A stretch of 37,380 nt of DNA from Hymenobacter rubripertinctus (GTDB lineage Bacteria; Bacteroidota; Bacteroidia; Cytophagales; Hymenobacteraceae), in the NCBI RefSeq assembly GCF_003583925.1, contig NZ_QYCN01000017.1, positions 90,639 to 128,018 of the forward strand, given 5' to 3'. The notes below the pieces were generated by a model, which was not told where the DNA came from, searched no databases, and worked only from the letters and a program-made list of their open reading frames with translations. Positions 1 to 7,516 of the stretch are shown piece by piece. The translations under genes and the position numbers were made by a program. Numbering within the stretch: position 1 is the first letter of the stretch; each line of letters begins with the position of its first letter.

Positions 1-75
1 GGGAGGGCGAACCTCCCAGCCGGGGCGTGGGGCCTTGAAGACCGGAAGCTACTCCCGGTTTGCGTTGGCCGGCCG
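1..75. other. Intergenic 3' flank of hmp
   Basis: This is non-coding sequence between the window edge and the hmp stop codon. Positions 1-17 can fold into a short hairpin (GGGAGG/CCTCCC). There is no T-run after it, so it is not a convincing intrinsic terminator. Confidence 0.4.
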
Positions 76-1287
76 TTACACACTCAGCGTGGCCGGTCCG
101 AACTCCTCGAAGTGAATGGCCTCGCGCGGAACGCCCAGCGCGGCCAGGTCCTGCACCTGCTTGCGGATGAAGGGCGCGGGGCCGCAGATGTAGTAATCGG
201 CTTCGGCAGGCAGCCGGGTGCCACCGTTCAGGCTGTTCAAATCCACGATGCCCTCGTAGTGGCCCTCCTGCCCGGGGCCGGGGGCCGGCTGGTCGTAGAA
301 AATGTGCTGCCGCACCTGCTCGTGGCGGGCCGCCAGCGCCGCTACCGGCTCGCGGAAGGCGTGCACCTGCGGATTGCGGCTGCCGTGCACCCACACCACT
401 TCGCGGGGGCTGTTGGTGGAAATCAGGTGTTCGAGCATGCTCAGCAGGGGCGTCTGGCCCACGCCGCCGCTCACCAATACCACCGGCGTCGGCTTGGCGG
501 TATCTAGCGTGAAGTCGCCGGCCGGGGCGGCCAGTTCCACGAGGCCACCCTCCGCCACGAAATCGTGCAGGCGGTTGCTGATCATCCCGTTGGGGTGTTG
601 GGGGTTGCCGGCTTCCTTCTTCACCGAAATGCGGTAGTACTCGCCGTTGGGCGCGCTGGAGAGGCTATACTGGCGGGGCTGGAACAGGTTCAACTCGGGC
701 AGAAACAGCTTCAGGCTCACGTACTGGCCAGGCTGGAAACCGGCCACCCGGCCGCCATCGGTCGGGTAGAGGTAGAAAGAGGTGATTTCGTCCGATTCGG
801 CTATTTTCTGCTTCACTGTGAAGGGGCGCCAGCCGGTCCAGCCGCCTGCCTGGTTGGCCGCTTGCTGGTAGAGGCCGCTTTCGAGGCCGCTCATCAGGGC
901 GGCCAGCTCGTGGTAGGCGGTGGCCCAGGCATCGAGCAACGCGGGCGTGGCGGCCGCGCCCAGCACCTCCCCGATGGAGGCAATCAGGTGGCGACCCACG
1001 ATGGCGTAGTGCTCGGGCCGGATGTCGAGGCTGACGTGCTTGTGGCCGATTTTGGTGACGGCGTGGACCAGCACCGAGGGGTCTTCGATGTTTTCGGCAT
1101 AGGCCAGTACGGCCAGCGCCAGGGCCGTTTGCTGCTTGCCGTTTTGCTGGTTGCCCATGTTGAAGACGTTCTTCAGCTCGGGGTTGTGGTCGAACATGCG
1201 GCGGTAGAAGTGCGTGGTCAGGGCTACGCCGTGCTCCCGCAACGTGCTCACGGTGGCGGTAACGAGGGTTTTCTGGTCAGGGGTCAT
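76..1287 (-). CDS. hmp: Flavohemoglobin (nitric oxide dioxygenase)
   Basis: The 403-residue protein has the usual length and three-domain order of Hmp. A globin domain (about 1-138) has Tyr28, Gln52/Gln53 and a His84 in HKHVSL matching the proximal heme ligand. An FAD domain (about 152-258) has RQYS at 205-208. An NAD(P)H domain has GGVGQTP at 274-280 and CGPAPF at 368-373. The family oxidises NO with O2 to nitrate in the cytosol. The gene follows an Rrf2-type regulator on the same strand with a 50-60 bp gap. That gap contains a 22-bp perfect palindrome at 1309-1330, so NO- or Fe-S-responsive control is likely. The ATG at 1287 begins at the expected globin N-terminus. Confidence 0.96.
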   Translation of the reverse strand: MTPDQKTLVTATVSTLREHGVALTTHFYRRMFDHNPELKNVFNMGNQQNGKQQTALALAVLAYAENIEDPSVLVHAVTKIGHKHVSLDIRPEHYAIVGRHLIASIGEVLGAAATPALLDAWATAYHELAALMSGLESGLYQQAANQAGGWTGWRPFTVKQKIAESDEITSFYLYPTDGGRVAGFQPGQYVSLKLFLPELNLFQPRQYSLSSAPNGEYYRISVKKEAGNPQHPNGMISNRLHDFVAEGGLVELAAPAGDFTLDTAKPTPVVLVSGGVGQTPLLSMLEHLISTNSPREVVWVHGSRNPQVHAFREPVAALAARHEQVRQHIFYDQPAPGPGQEGHYEGIVDLNSLNGGTRLPAEADYYICGPAPFIRKQVQDLAALGVPREAIHFEEFGPATLSV

Positions 1288-1308
1288 AAGAAAAAAAGGA
1301 ACGGTTTT

Positions 1309-1330
1309 TACCGGACAATTTTATCCGGTA
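1309..1330. promoter_or_regulatory. Palindromic operator upstream of hmp
   Basis: This is a perfect 22-bp inverted repeat with core GGACAATTTTATCC at 1313-1326, starting 22 bp upstream of the hmp start codon. The same core with one base changed lies upstream of the rrf2 gene. It is the likely binding site of the neighbouring Rrf2 protein; binding itself is inferred. A TTG on the minus strand lies within the core, as in the rrf2 site, but no good TAnnTTTG box follows it. Confidence 0.75.
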
Positions 1331-1347
1331 TTCAGGTAAAAAAAGGG

Positions 1348-1791
1348 TTAGGTGAATTGCTTCAAAAAGCCCAGACCGTCGTGCACTTTGCCGGCCAGCT
1401 CGCCGATGGTGTGGGTGCGCAGCACCTCGTTGAGCTGGTCGCGGATGGGCAGGAATTGGTAGTGGAGCGGGCAAGGCTGCTGCGCCGAGCACTGCGGCAG
1501 GCCCAGGGCGCAGCCTTGCAGCATGTCGCCGCCATCAATGGCAACCACAATCTGCCGGAGCGTAACGGTGGCCAGCTGTTGCGCCGTCAGCTCGAAACCG
1601 CCCGTGGGGCCTTTCACCGAGGTAAGCAGCCCAGCCCGAACCAGTTGCTGGAGTACCTTGGCTGTGAAAGCCTCAGGCGAGTCGATTTCGGCGGCCACAT
1701 CGCGCAGCCCCACCCGGCGGCCCAGTTCCGCCGACTGCTGCCCGATGTAGATAGCGGCCCGGATTCCGTACTCGCACGCTTTGGAGAACAT
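1348..1791 (-). CDS. Rrf2-family Fe-S transcriptional regulator (NsrR/IscR-like)
   Basis: The protein is 147 residues from the chosen ATG at 1791; an in-frame ATG at 1797 would add two. MFSKACEYGIRAAIYI matches the usual Rrf2 N-terminus, which is why the inner ATG is preferred. A winged-helix region follows, with the family-like GPTGGFEL wing. Three cysteines spaced C-x6-C-x5-C (residues 94, 101 and 107 from this start) match the Fe-S ligands of IscR and NsrR. Its position just upstream of hmp on the same strand favours an NO-sensing NsrR-like role over Fe-S homeostasis. A strong promoter overlapped by a palindrome lies immediately upstream, suggesting autoregulation. The exact subfamily cannot be fixed from the sequence alone. 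Confidence 0.92.
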   Translation of the reverse strand: MFSKACEYGIRAAIYIGQQSAELGRRVGLRDVAAEIDSPEAFTAKVLQQLVRAGLLTSVKGPTGGFELTAQQLATVTLRQIVVAIDGGDMLQGCALGLPQCSAQQPCPLHYQFLPIRDQLNEVLRTHTIGELAGKVHDGLGFLKQFT

Positions 1792-1804
1792 TGCCATGAT
1801 GGGG

Positions 1805-1835
1805 CAAAGGTACGGGGGATTTCTATATAGGACAA
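1805..1835 (-). promoter_or_regulatory. Bacteroidota-type promoter of rrf2
   Basis: On the minus strand a TTG (1835-1833) is followed after exactly 20 bp by TACCTTTG (1812-1805). This matches the -33 TTG / -7 TAnnTTTG consensus of Bacteroidota primary sigma factors. Transcription would begin only a few bases before the ATG, giving a very short or absent leader. Confidence 0.8.
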
Positions 1836-1854
1836 ATTTATCCGATATAGAAAT
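1819..1854. promoter_or_regulatory. 36-bp palindromic operator over the rrf2 promoter
   Basis: The core GGACAAATTTATCC (1830-1843) differs by one base from the hmp core at 1313-1326. It is flanked by perfect arms ATTTCTATAT (1819-1828) and ATATAGAAAT (1845-1854). The core overlaps the -33 TTG, so a bound regulator would block sigma access. This fits autorepression by the Rrf2 protein. Confidence 0.8.
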
Positions 1855-1872
1855 CAGGTAATCTCCGCAGCC

Positions 1873-3339
1873 TTACCGCCGTAGCCTGCGCAACAGGGCT
1901 GTGGCTTCCGGGGCGGTGCCGGTAACCAGCACGAGGCCCCCGTACACGGCCGTGAGCACCGTAGAGCGCGCCAGCATGGTGAGGAAAGGGGAGCCGATGG
2001 CCGGCACCAGCCAGCCGGCCGTGCCCGCCACCGCTGCCAGCAAAACCACCAGCGGAATGCGCCAGGTAAAGGGTTGCATCCGGAAAGCGTGCCACACAAA
2101 CCAGGTGCGGGCCAGGTTGATGCTGACCTGGGCCACCACCGCCGCCACGGCCGCCCCCACCATACCCAGGCGCGGAATCAGGAGCAGGTTGAGCACCACG
2201 ATGAGCACCGACAGCGACACGTTGAACACTAGATCAAAACGGTAGCGGGGGGACGTGACCAGGATGAGGCCGTTGACGCCCGTAATGCCGTCGAAGAGGC
2301 GGCTGCCCAGCAGCAGTAGCACCACGAGGGTACCCTCGGCAAATTCGGTCCGCATGAGGGAGTAGATGAAGTCCAGGTTCAGGCCGATGCCCAGGGCCAG
2401 GAAACACCCGATAAGGGTGTTGAGGCGGGTGGTGCGCCGGTAGAAATCGGCCATGCCGGCCAGATTCTGCTGCTTCCAATAGTCGGCCAGCAGGGGGAAA
2501 GCAATTTTGTTGAGCGAGCGGGCCGGAATGGCCAGGGCCGTGCTGATGTTGAAGGCAATGCCGTAGATGCCGGCCGCCGCCAGGCTCACCTGGGAGCCCA
2601 CCATCAGATTATCGATGTACATGATAATAGAGCCGGCCAGGGAGCTAAGCAGAGTGAAGCCCCCCACGCTCAGCAATTCGCGCACCGGCCGCACCGCCAG
2701 CACCGCCCGCCGGGGCCGCCAGTGCAGCTCCCCGATGCGCCGCAGGTAGCCCGTGAGCACCAGCACCAGCAGCCCGTTGGCGCCAATGTACCAGAGCACG
2801 TAGCCGTGAAACGACAGCCAGCCCTGGGCAAACAGCACGGCCCCGCCCAGAATGAGCAGCCGCAGCAGAATGTCCTGCAAAAACGACGAAAAGGCGGTGT
2901 GGTATAACGCCTTCAGGTAGGCATCAAGCAGCGAATACAGGAGCGTAAAAAACGCGAAAACCACGCCCCAGACGTAGTACGGCCCCAGCAGGGCGGCATC
3001 GTGCGCGTAGAGCCCCAGCACCACCGGCCGCCCCCAGAGGTAGAGGGCCGTCATCACCCCGAAGCCCAGCAACGGCACGCCCAGTAGCAGGGGCAGGAAG
3101 CCGTGGTGGCCGTTTTCGCGGTTGCGGAAGTAGGGGAAGAACCGGATGCCCACGCTGGCAAACCCGAAGGCGGCCAGCTGGGCAAACAGGGTGGCAATGG
3201 CCGACAGCGTGAGCGTAAGCCCCAGCTGCGACGGCGCGAAAAACCGGGGCAGCACCAGCGTGGTACTCACAAACCCCAGCGCCAGCCCCAGGTAAGAAAT
3301 AACGGTGTTGCGCAGCCCCTGCCGCCGAACGATACCCAA
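1873..3339 (-). CDS. Wzx-type polysaccharide flippase (oligosaccharide exporter)
   Basis: This is a 488-residue, highly hydrophobic protein with many predicted membrane helices spread along its length, in keeping with the 12-14 helices of the MOP superfamily. It starts with GLRNTVISYLGLALGFVSTT and has a typical central segment, GIYGIAFNISTALAIPARSLNK. Family members move undecaprenyl-linked oligosaccharide units across the inner membrane. It is the last gene, in the direction of transcription, of the pseudaminic-acid locus, so its likely substrate is the locus glycan; that is inferred from context. The ATG at 3339 begins with a charged N-terminus just before the first membrane helix. A GGTGAAGT tandem repeat begins 2 bp upstream of the ATG. 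Confidence 0.9.
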   Translation of the reverse strand: MGIVRRQGLRNTVISYLGLALGFVSTTLVLPRFFAPSQLGLTLTLSAIATLFAQLAAFGFASVGIRFFPYFRNRENGHHGFLPLLLGVPLLGFGVMTALYLWGRPVVLGLYAHDAALLGPYYVWGVVFAFFTLLYSLLDAYLKALYHTAFSSFLQDILLRLLILGGAVLFAQGWLSFHGYVLWYIGANGLLVLVLTGYLRRIGELHWRPRRAVLAVRPVRELLSVGGFTLLSSLAGSIIMYIDNLMVGSQVSLAAAGIYGIAFNISTALAIPARSLNKIAFPLLADYWKQQNLAGMADFYRRTTRLNTLIGCFLALGIGLNLDFIYSLMRTEFAEGTLVVLLLLGSRLFDGITGVNGLILVTSPRYRFDLVFNVSLSVLIVVLNLLLIPRLGMVGAAVAAVVAQVSINLARTWFVWHAFRMQPFTWRIPLVVLLAAVAGTAGWLVPAIGSPFLTMLARSTVLTAVYGGLVLVTGTAPEATALLRRLRR

Positions 3340-3341
3340 AC

Positions 3342-3365
3342 GGTGAAGTGGTGAAGTGGTGAATG
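3342..3365. repeat. Short tandem repeat (GGTGAAGT, 8 bp, about 3 copies)
   Basis: Two exact and one imperfect copy of GGTGAAGT lie directly upstream of the flippase start codon. The array belongs with the other short tandem repeats found at gene ends in this window, though its period is 8 rather than 7. Confidence 0.75.
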
Positions 3366-3382
3366 AGTGATGACAAACCCAC

Positions 3383-3482
3383 CTGTCATCCTGAGTGGAG
3401 CGAAGGATCTTATCACGTCAGAACGAAGCTGATCAATACAGCTCAGACGTGATAAGATCCTTCGCTCCGCTCAGGATAACAG
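3383..3482. repeat. Long dispersed palindrome A (GTCAT-type)
   Basis: Arms at 3383-3419 and 3446-3482 are complementary at 35 of 37 positions around a 26-bp loop. The sequence theme GTCATcCTGAG...CGAAGGATCT is shared with palindromes at 6291, 15713 and 34055. The right arm contains the stop codon and last residues of the deacetylase-like gene. It could act as a terminator or as a REP/MITE-like dispersed element; no transposase is attached. Confidence 0.85.
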
Positions 3483-4853
3483 ATTATTCGTCTGCGTCCA
3501 GATATCCTGGCAGGTGCCGAAGGCCACGTTACGCTCGCGAAGATACTCCAGGAGGACGCGCAACTCCCGGGGGCCGTTGCGCTGGTTGGCGGGGGCGAAG
3601 TTCTCGTTGTGCCAGAGCACCGTGCACACGCCCCCGAACCGCTCGATTTCCCGAAACATGGGCAACAGGGCCGGCAGGATTTCTTCGGACGCCAGTTGCA
3701 GATACCGGGGGTGGTGGAGCGTGGCATCCATCACGTTGAGCGGAATTTCGAGGAAATCCGCCGCCGCCCCGTGCTGAAAGTGGAAGGGCTGAAACGGCAG
3801 GCAGTAGGAGTTGCGGAAGCCGTAGTGCTCCGCGAAGCCCAGGGTAGAATCGTAGGCAAATAGTAACTCATCCAGCAGCGCCGGGGTGGTGCGCGGTTCC
3901 CAGCTCAGGTAGTGAAAGCGCAGTCCTCCCGCGCGGGCCACCGCTTGCAGCTGTCGGAATTCTTCGCGCAACTGGCCGCCATCCCAAGCTGTGCCAATGC
4001 TACCATGTAAGCCGACCTCCGTTTGGGCATTCTGAATGATACGGATCTGCGGCCGCACGGACGCAAAAGTATAATCGGCGTTCGGGGTGCCATTCGCCGC
4101 CTTCCGGTGTTCGGGCAGGAAGAAGAACGTGCTTTTGGCGCCGTATTCGGCCACGGTTTGCTGCACCAGCTCCAGGTTGTCCCAGGCGTCTTTCTGGGTG
4201 AAGTGCTGCCAGAGTTGCCGGCCGAAACTAAGCAGCCGGCCCTTGCGCAGGGCGGTTTTGGCGGGCTCTTTCCAGGCGCTGTAGAGGTTGTCGATGTCGT
4301 GGGTGATGCAGGCGGCCCAGGTGGCCCCGCCGGCCCAGCGGCGCGGGGGCAGAAGCTGGCCGGCTGCGTGCTCCACGGCCGTTTTCAGCACGTCGAAGTA
4401 GTAGTTTACCACCGGCACCGCTACGAAGCCGTAGCGATGCTGCACACTGGCCGAATACGGAAAACGTCCGTGCTGGTCGCGCTCATCCGAAAAGAATTCC
4501 TGCCAGCCGCTGAGCAGGTAAAAAGCCGCCGAAACCACATCGGCGTTAATGCGTGCTCCGCCACCCGGCAGCAGTTCCAGCAAGGGCAAGGCTGGGTCCG
4601 CATCGAAGAAAAACGGCAGATGTTGCCCGCTCCATTCGCGCCAGTTTGGTTCGGTGGGGTAGGGGTTGGTCGTGGCAAAAAAGTCGTGGTCAACCGCCCG
4701 GATTACTACCTGGGGCTGGGCCGGGGCATAGCCGATGCTGACGGGCGGCACCGCCTCATACGCCTCCCGGAAATGCCGCAGCACGTAGGCCAGGCGAACT
4801 TCGGCGGTAACGGGCGCAGTAACGGGCGCAGTAACGGGCAGCGGAGGAAGCAT
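3471..4853 (-). CDS. Polysaccharide deacetylase-like protein
   Basis: The protein has 460 residues. An N-terminal half of unclear family precedes a NodB-like part that begins near CITHDIDN, the metal-binding Asp motif of carbohydrate esterase family 4. LHGS further on fits the second motif. This two-part arrangement is known from capsule and exopolysaccharide clusters, where such proteins are thought to remove acetyl groups from glycans. No clear signal peptide is visible. A 12-bp tandem repeat (4807-4842) encodes a repeated VTAP stretch near the N-terminus. The final codons and stop lie inside palindrome A. The ATG at 4853 is followed 3 bp upstream by a promoter-like TTACTTTGCG. Its catalytic activity is not certain. 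Confidence 0.8.
   Translation of the reverse strand: MLPPLPVTAPVTAPVTAEVRLAYVLRHFREAYEAVPPVSIGYAPAQPQVVIRAVDHDFFATTNPYPTEPNWREWSGQHLPFFFDADPALPLLELLPGGGARINADVVSAAFYLLSGWQEFFSDERDQHGRFPYSASVQHRYGFVAVPVVNYYFDVLKTAVEHAAGQLLPPRRWAGGATWAACITHDIDNLYSAWKEPAKTALRKGRLLSFGRQLWQHFTQKDAWDNLELVQQTVAEYGAKSTFFFLPEHRKAANGTPNADYTFASVRPQIRIIQNAQTEVGLHGSIGTAWDGGQLREEFRQLQAVARAGGLRFHYLSWEPRTTPALLDELLFAYDSTLGFAEHYGFRNSYCLPFQPFHFQHGAAADFLEIPLNVMDATLHHPRYLQLASEEILPALLPMFREIERFGGVCTVLWHNENFAPANQRNGPRELRVLLEYLRERNVAFGTCQDIWTQTNNLLS
4807..4842. repeat. 12-bp tandem repeat inside the deacetylase gene
   Basis: The unit GTAACGGGCGCA is repeated three times, the last copy degenerate. It keeps the reading frame and gives the protein a VTAPVTAPVTA-like stretch near its N-terminus. 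Copy-number change would alter length without a frameshift. Confidence 0.8.
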
Positions 4854-4855
4854 GC

Positions 4856-4872
4856 CGCAAAGTAACGCAGAA
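4856..4872 (-). promoter_or_regulatory. Promoter-like 17-mer before the deacetylase gene
   Basis: On the minus strand this reads TTCTGCGTTACTTTGCG and ends 2 bp before the ATG. The identical 17-mer recurs at 8107-8123 upstream of pseH. TTACTTTG matches TAnnTTTG at 7 of 8 positions. It may be a -7 element giving a nearly leaderless message, or simply a dispersed repeat. Confidence 0.45.
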
Positions 4873-4919
4873 CGGCTCAGCGAGCCTCCGCGCCTCCCTC
4901 TGCGCGCCTCGGCGGGAAA

Positions 4920-6242
4920 CTAGGCCCGCGCCGCGCTGTCCGGGTCCGCCAGCCACTCCCGCAGCACCCGCGCCGCCCGCTCCCGGCTGTGGCCCTCCTC
5001 GGGCGTGCCCAGGGTAGCGTTGTAATACGTGGCCCGCTGGTACAAATCGAGCGGTTTACAAGCCTCATAGCGCCGTAGCCACGCGCCCAGCTCCGGCAGC
5101 GAATCGGCGCGTTCCACCAAGCTGTGGGCTACGTAGCCGTAGTAGTCATCGGGGCCGGTGTGGGTGCCGAAGCGGTAGTAGAGGCTGGCCACGTTGAGCA
5201 GGGTGGCTTCGAGGTGGGTGCTGGTGTCGGCGGCCAGCAGCGCATCCTGGCCGGTCAGGAACTCGAACACGGTTTCGCAGCGGGCATCGGAAAATTGCAG
5301 CGTGGGGTGGCGGGCGGCCAGGAAGGAAAAGTCGCGGGCGTCGCCGGGGTGGGGGCGGAAGGTGAAGGTGAGGGCGGGGAATTCGGGTAGCAGGTAGTCG
5401 AGGGTGGCAGTGAGGGCGGCCGTGTCGTCGAGGGTGTTGCAGGCCAGGGCCACGCGGCGCACGGCGGGCGCGGTGTTGCGGCGGGCCAGGAAGGCATCGG
5501 CCTTGGGCATGCCCACCAGCGCCACCCGGCCCGCCACGGGGCCGCACTGCCGGTACTTATCCAGGGCGTCCTGACCTTCGAGCAGGCTCAGATCGAAGCC
5601 CAAAGGCGGGAAGTTGGTGCTCACGCTGGCGTGCTGCACGTAGGCCGTGGGCACGCCCTCGGTTTGGCAGGCCAGCAGCAGGGCCCGGGCGTCGTCGTTG
5701 TGGTCGTTGGCCAGTACCACGGCCCGGGGCCGGTAGTGGCGCAACGCCCGCCGGTACACCTCGTAGTAGCCGAGGGCGTTGAAAATCAAATCGAAAAACC
5801 GCCCGGCCCGCTTGCCTTCGGTGCGCCGCAGCGCCCGGTACACGGCCGGCAGCTGGCCGTAGTAGAGCAGCTTGCGGCGCAGGGAGAGGCGGTTTACCTG
5901 CCCGTTGTAGCGTCCGATCTGCTTGCTCTGCCCGGCCACCAGCACGGAATCGGGCAGGGCTTCGCGCAGAAAGTGCAGGGAGTCGTAGTTATTCTGGCTC
6001 ACCACGTAGAGCCACACCTTGCCGCGCAGCTGCTCGGGGTTGCGCACCTTCCGCAGCACGTTGCCCACCAGCCGCAGCCCCGCGTAGCCCAGCACTTTCA
6101 GCAGCCTTTTCCAGGGGCTGGCCGGCGAAATGGGCTCCAGCGTGTGGGCGGGCAGGCCGGCAAACAGGTCGGTGAAGCGCAGTTGCAGGATGTCGCGCAG
6201 GCGGGCGGCCTGAAAAGTGTGTTTAGCGGCGGGTTGGGACAT
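4920..6242 (-). CDS. Probable GT-B glycosyltransferase of capsule/sialyltransferase type
   Basis: This 440-residue soluble protein resembles capsular polysaccharide or polysialyltransferase-like proteins with two Rossmann-like halves. VVLANDHNDDARALLLAC followed by VPTAYVQHASVS resembles the hinge region of such enzymes. FTFRPHPGD and LAADTSTHLEATLLNV in the C-terminal half resemble the donor-binding region (HPxD and D(S)S/T patterns of CDP-glycerol and sialic-acid transferases). It lies directly after pseI in transcription order, so it is a candidate for transferring pseudaminic acid from CMP-Pse onto a glycan. This is inferred from context; I cannot assign a known Pse transferase family. 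The chosen ATG at 6242 is the only good start before the conserved part. Confidence 0.7.
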   Translation of the reverse strand: MSQPAAKHTFQAARLRDILQLRFTDLFAGLPAHTLEPISPASPWKRLLKVLGYAGLRLVGNVLRKVRNPEQLRGKVWLYVVSQNNYDSLHFLREALPDSVLVAGQSKQIGRYNGQVNRLSLRRKLLYYGQLPAVYRALRRTEGKRAGRFFDLIFNALGYYEVYRRALRHYRPRAVVLANDHNDDARALLLACQTEGVPTAYVQHASVSTNFPPLGFDLSLLEGQDALDKYRQCGPVAGRVALVGMPKADAFLARRNTAPAVRRVALACNTLDDTAALTATLDYLLPEFPALTFTFRPHPGDARDFSFLAARHPTLQFSDARCETVFEFLTGQDALLAADTSTHLEATLLNVASLYYRFGTHTGPDDYYGYVAHSLVERADSLPELGAWLRRYEACKPLDLYQRATYYNATLGTPEEGHSRERAARVLREWLADPDSAARA

Positions 6243-6290
6243 TTGCGAATAGGCGGAATGAGAAAGCGTGCGGGGAGCGTGCGCAGTGAG

Positions 6291-6389
6291 AACGTCATTC
6301 TGAGCTGGCCGAAGAATCTCGCGTGCTGAGGTTGCAATACTATCCAGGCATCAGCACGCCAGATTCTTCGGCCAGCTCAGAATGACGTT
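6291..6389. repeat. Long dispersed palindrome B (GTCAT-type)
   Basis: Arms 6291-6329 and 6351-6389 match at 38 of 39 positions around a 21-bp loop. It lies between pseI (stop at 6424) and the downstream transferase (start at 6242). It shares AACGTCATTCTGAG and CGAAGAATCTCGCG with palindrome D at 34055. In the operon direction it would form a strong RNA hairpin between the two genes. Confidence 0.9.
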
Positions 6390-6423
6390 TCCTTGTCCAC
6401 GTTCCACCTGCTTCCCGTATTCT

Positions 6424-7464
6424 TTACAGCGCTTCCCAGGTGAGTGGAGTGCCGGCTGATAAATCCTGGCGGCTGGGCTTGCCCAGCACCTGGTCGTAGT
6501 AGCGGGGGGGGAGGCCGTCGCCGGGACGTACTACGCGCAGATTTTCTTTCGTGAAGATTTCGCCGGCTTTCACGTTCCGGGCCACGTAGAGGCTGCGTTT
6601 GTAGAGGCGGCTTTTCTCCTCGGCGCGCTGCACGCCGTACTGCACCTGGCCCAGGGCCTGCCAGGCGCGCTCGGTTTCCGTCACCAGCAGGGCCACTTCC
6701 TCGGGCTCCAGGGAGAAGGCCGAGTCCACGCCCCCGTCGGCGCGACGCAGGGTCACGTGCTTCTCAATTACGCAGGCACCCAGGGCCACGGCGGCCACGG
6801 CCGCGCCCACGCCCATGGTATGGTCGGAGAGGCCCACCAGCGTGTCGGGGAAGAGCTGCTGGAAGTGGGGCAGGGTGCGCAGGTTGGTGTTCTGGGGCGT
6901 GGCGGGGTAGGTGCTGGTGCATTTGAGCAGCACCAGCTCCCGGCAGCCGGCTTCGCGCAGCACCTCTACGGCTTCGGCCACCTCGGCCAGGGTGCTGGCC
7001 CCGGTGCTCATAATCACGGGTTTGCCGGTGGCGGCCACCTTGCGCAACAGGGGCCAGTCGGTATTCTCGAAGGAAGCAATTTTGTAGGCCGGCACGTCGA
7101 GGGTTTCCAGGAAATCGACGGCGGTTTCATCAAACGGCGAGCTGAAAGCCAGCATGCCGTGCTCCCGGGCCCGCGCAAACAAAGGCTGGTGCCACTCCCA
7201 GGGCGTGTGGGCCTCCTGATAGAGCTCGTGCAGCTCCCGGCCATACCAGAGCGAGTTGGCATCCTCGATGCGGTGGGCCCCGGGCAGGGTCATGGTATCG
7301 GCGGTGTAGGTCTGGAGCTTGATGGCATGGGCCCCGGCGGCGGCCACGGCATCCACGATGGCCAGGCCTCGGCTCAGGTCCTGGTTGTGGTTGCCGCTGA
7401 GCTCGGCAATGATGAACGGGGGCTGCTCGGGGCCAACGAGGCGGGAGCCGAAGGAAATCGTCAT
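6424..7464 (-). CDS. pseI: Pseudaminic acid synthase (NeuB family)
   Basis: The 346-residue length is typical of PseI. It condenses 2,4-diacetamido-2,4,6-trideoxy-L-altrose with phosphoenolpyruvate to give pseudaminic acid. The N-terminal barrel begins with ELSGNHNQDLSRGLAIVDA and AGAHAIKLQTYTADTMT, both characteristic of the NeuB family. IMSTGAST and LLKCTSTYPA follow, and the C-terminal SAF (antifreeze-like) domain begins near RSLYVARNVKAGE. It sits between pseH and a glycosyltransferase in the same direction. PseI is preferred over NeuB or LegI because pseB, pseC, pseG and pseH are all adjacent. A -7 box lies at 7482-7489. Confidence 0.94.
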   Translation of the reverse strand: MTISFGSRLVGPEQPPFIIAELSGNHNQDLSRGLAIVDAVAAAGAHAIKLQTYTADTMTLPGAHRIEDANSLWYGRELHELYQEAHTPWEWHQPLFARAREHGMLAFSSPFDETAVDFLETLDVPAYKIASFENTDWPLLRKVAATGKPVIMSTGASTLAEVAEAVEVLREAGCRELVLLKCTSTYPATPQNTNLRTLPHFQQLFPDTLVGLSDHTMGVGAAVAAVALGACVIEKHVTLRRADGGVDSAFSLEPEEVALLVTETERAWQALGQVQYGVQRAEEKSRLYKRSLYVARNVKAGEIFTKENLRVVRPGDGLPPRYYDQVLGKPSRQDLSAGTPLTWEAL

Positions 7465-7481
7465 GGAGCGGGAGTCAATAG

Positions 7482-7489
7482 CAAAAGTA
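7482..7489 (-). promoter_or_regulatory. -7 box (TACTTTTG) before pseI
   Basis: An exact TAnnTTTG match lies 18 bp upstream of the pseI ATG on the minus strand. No TTG is seen at the expected -33 position, so promoter activity is tentative. Confidence 0.45.
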
Positions 7490-7516
7490 CGGGGGCCGGC
7501 AAGTGGTTGGCAGGGG

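Noticed and set aside
1..17. Intrinsic terminator of hmp
   Set aside because: The hairpin has no T-run on the proper side and the sequence is cut by the window edge.
565..1830. A 421-codon plus-strand frame across hmp and rrf2
   Set aside because: It is the shadow of two well-supported minus-strand genes and crosses their promoter and operators.
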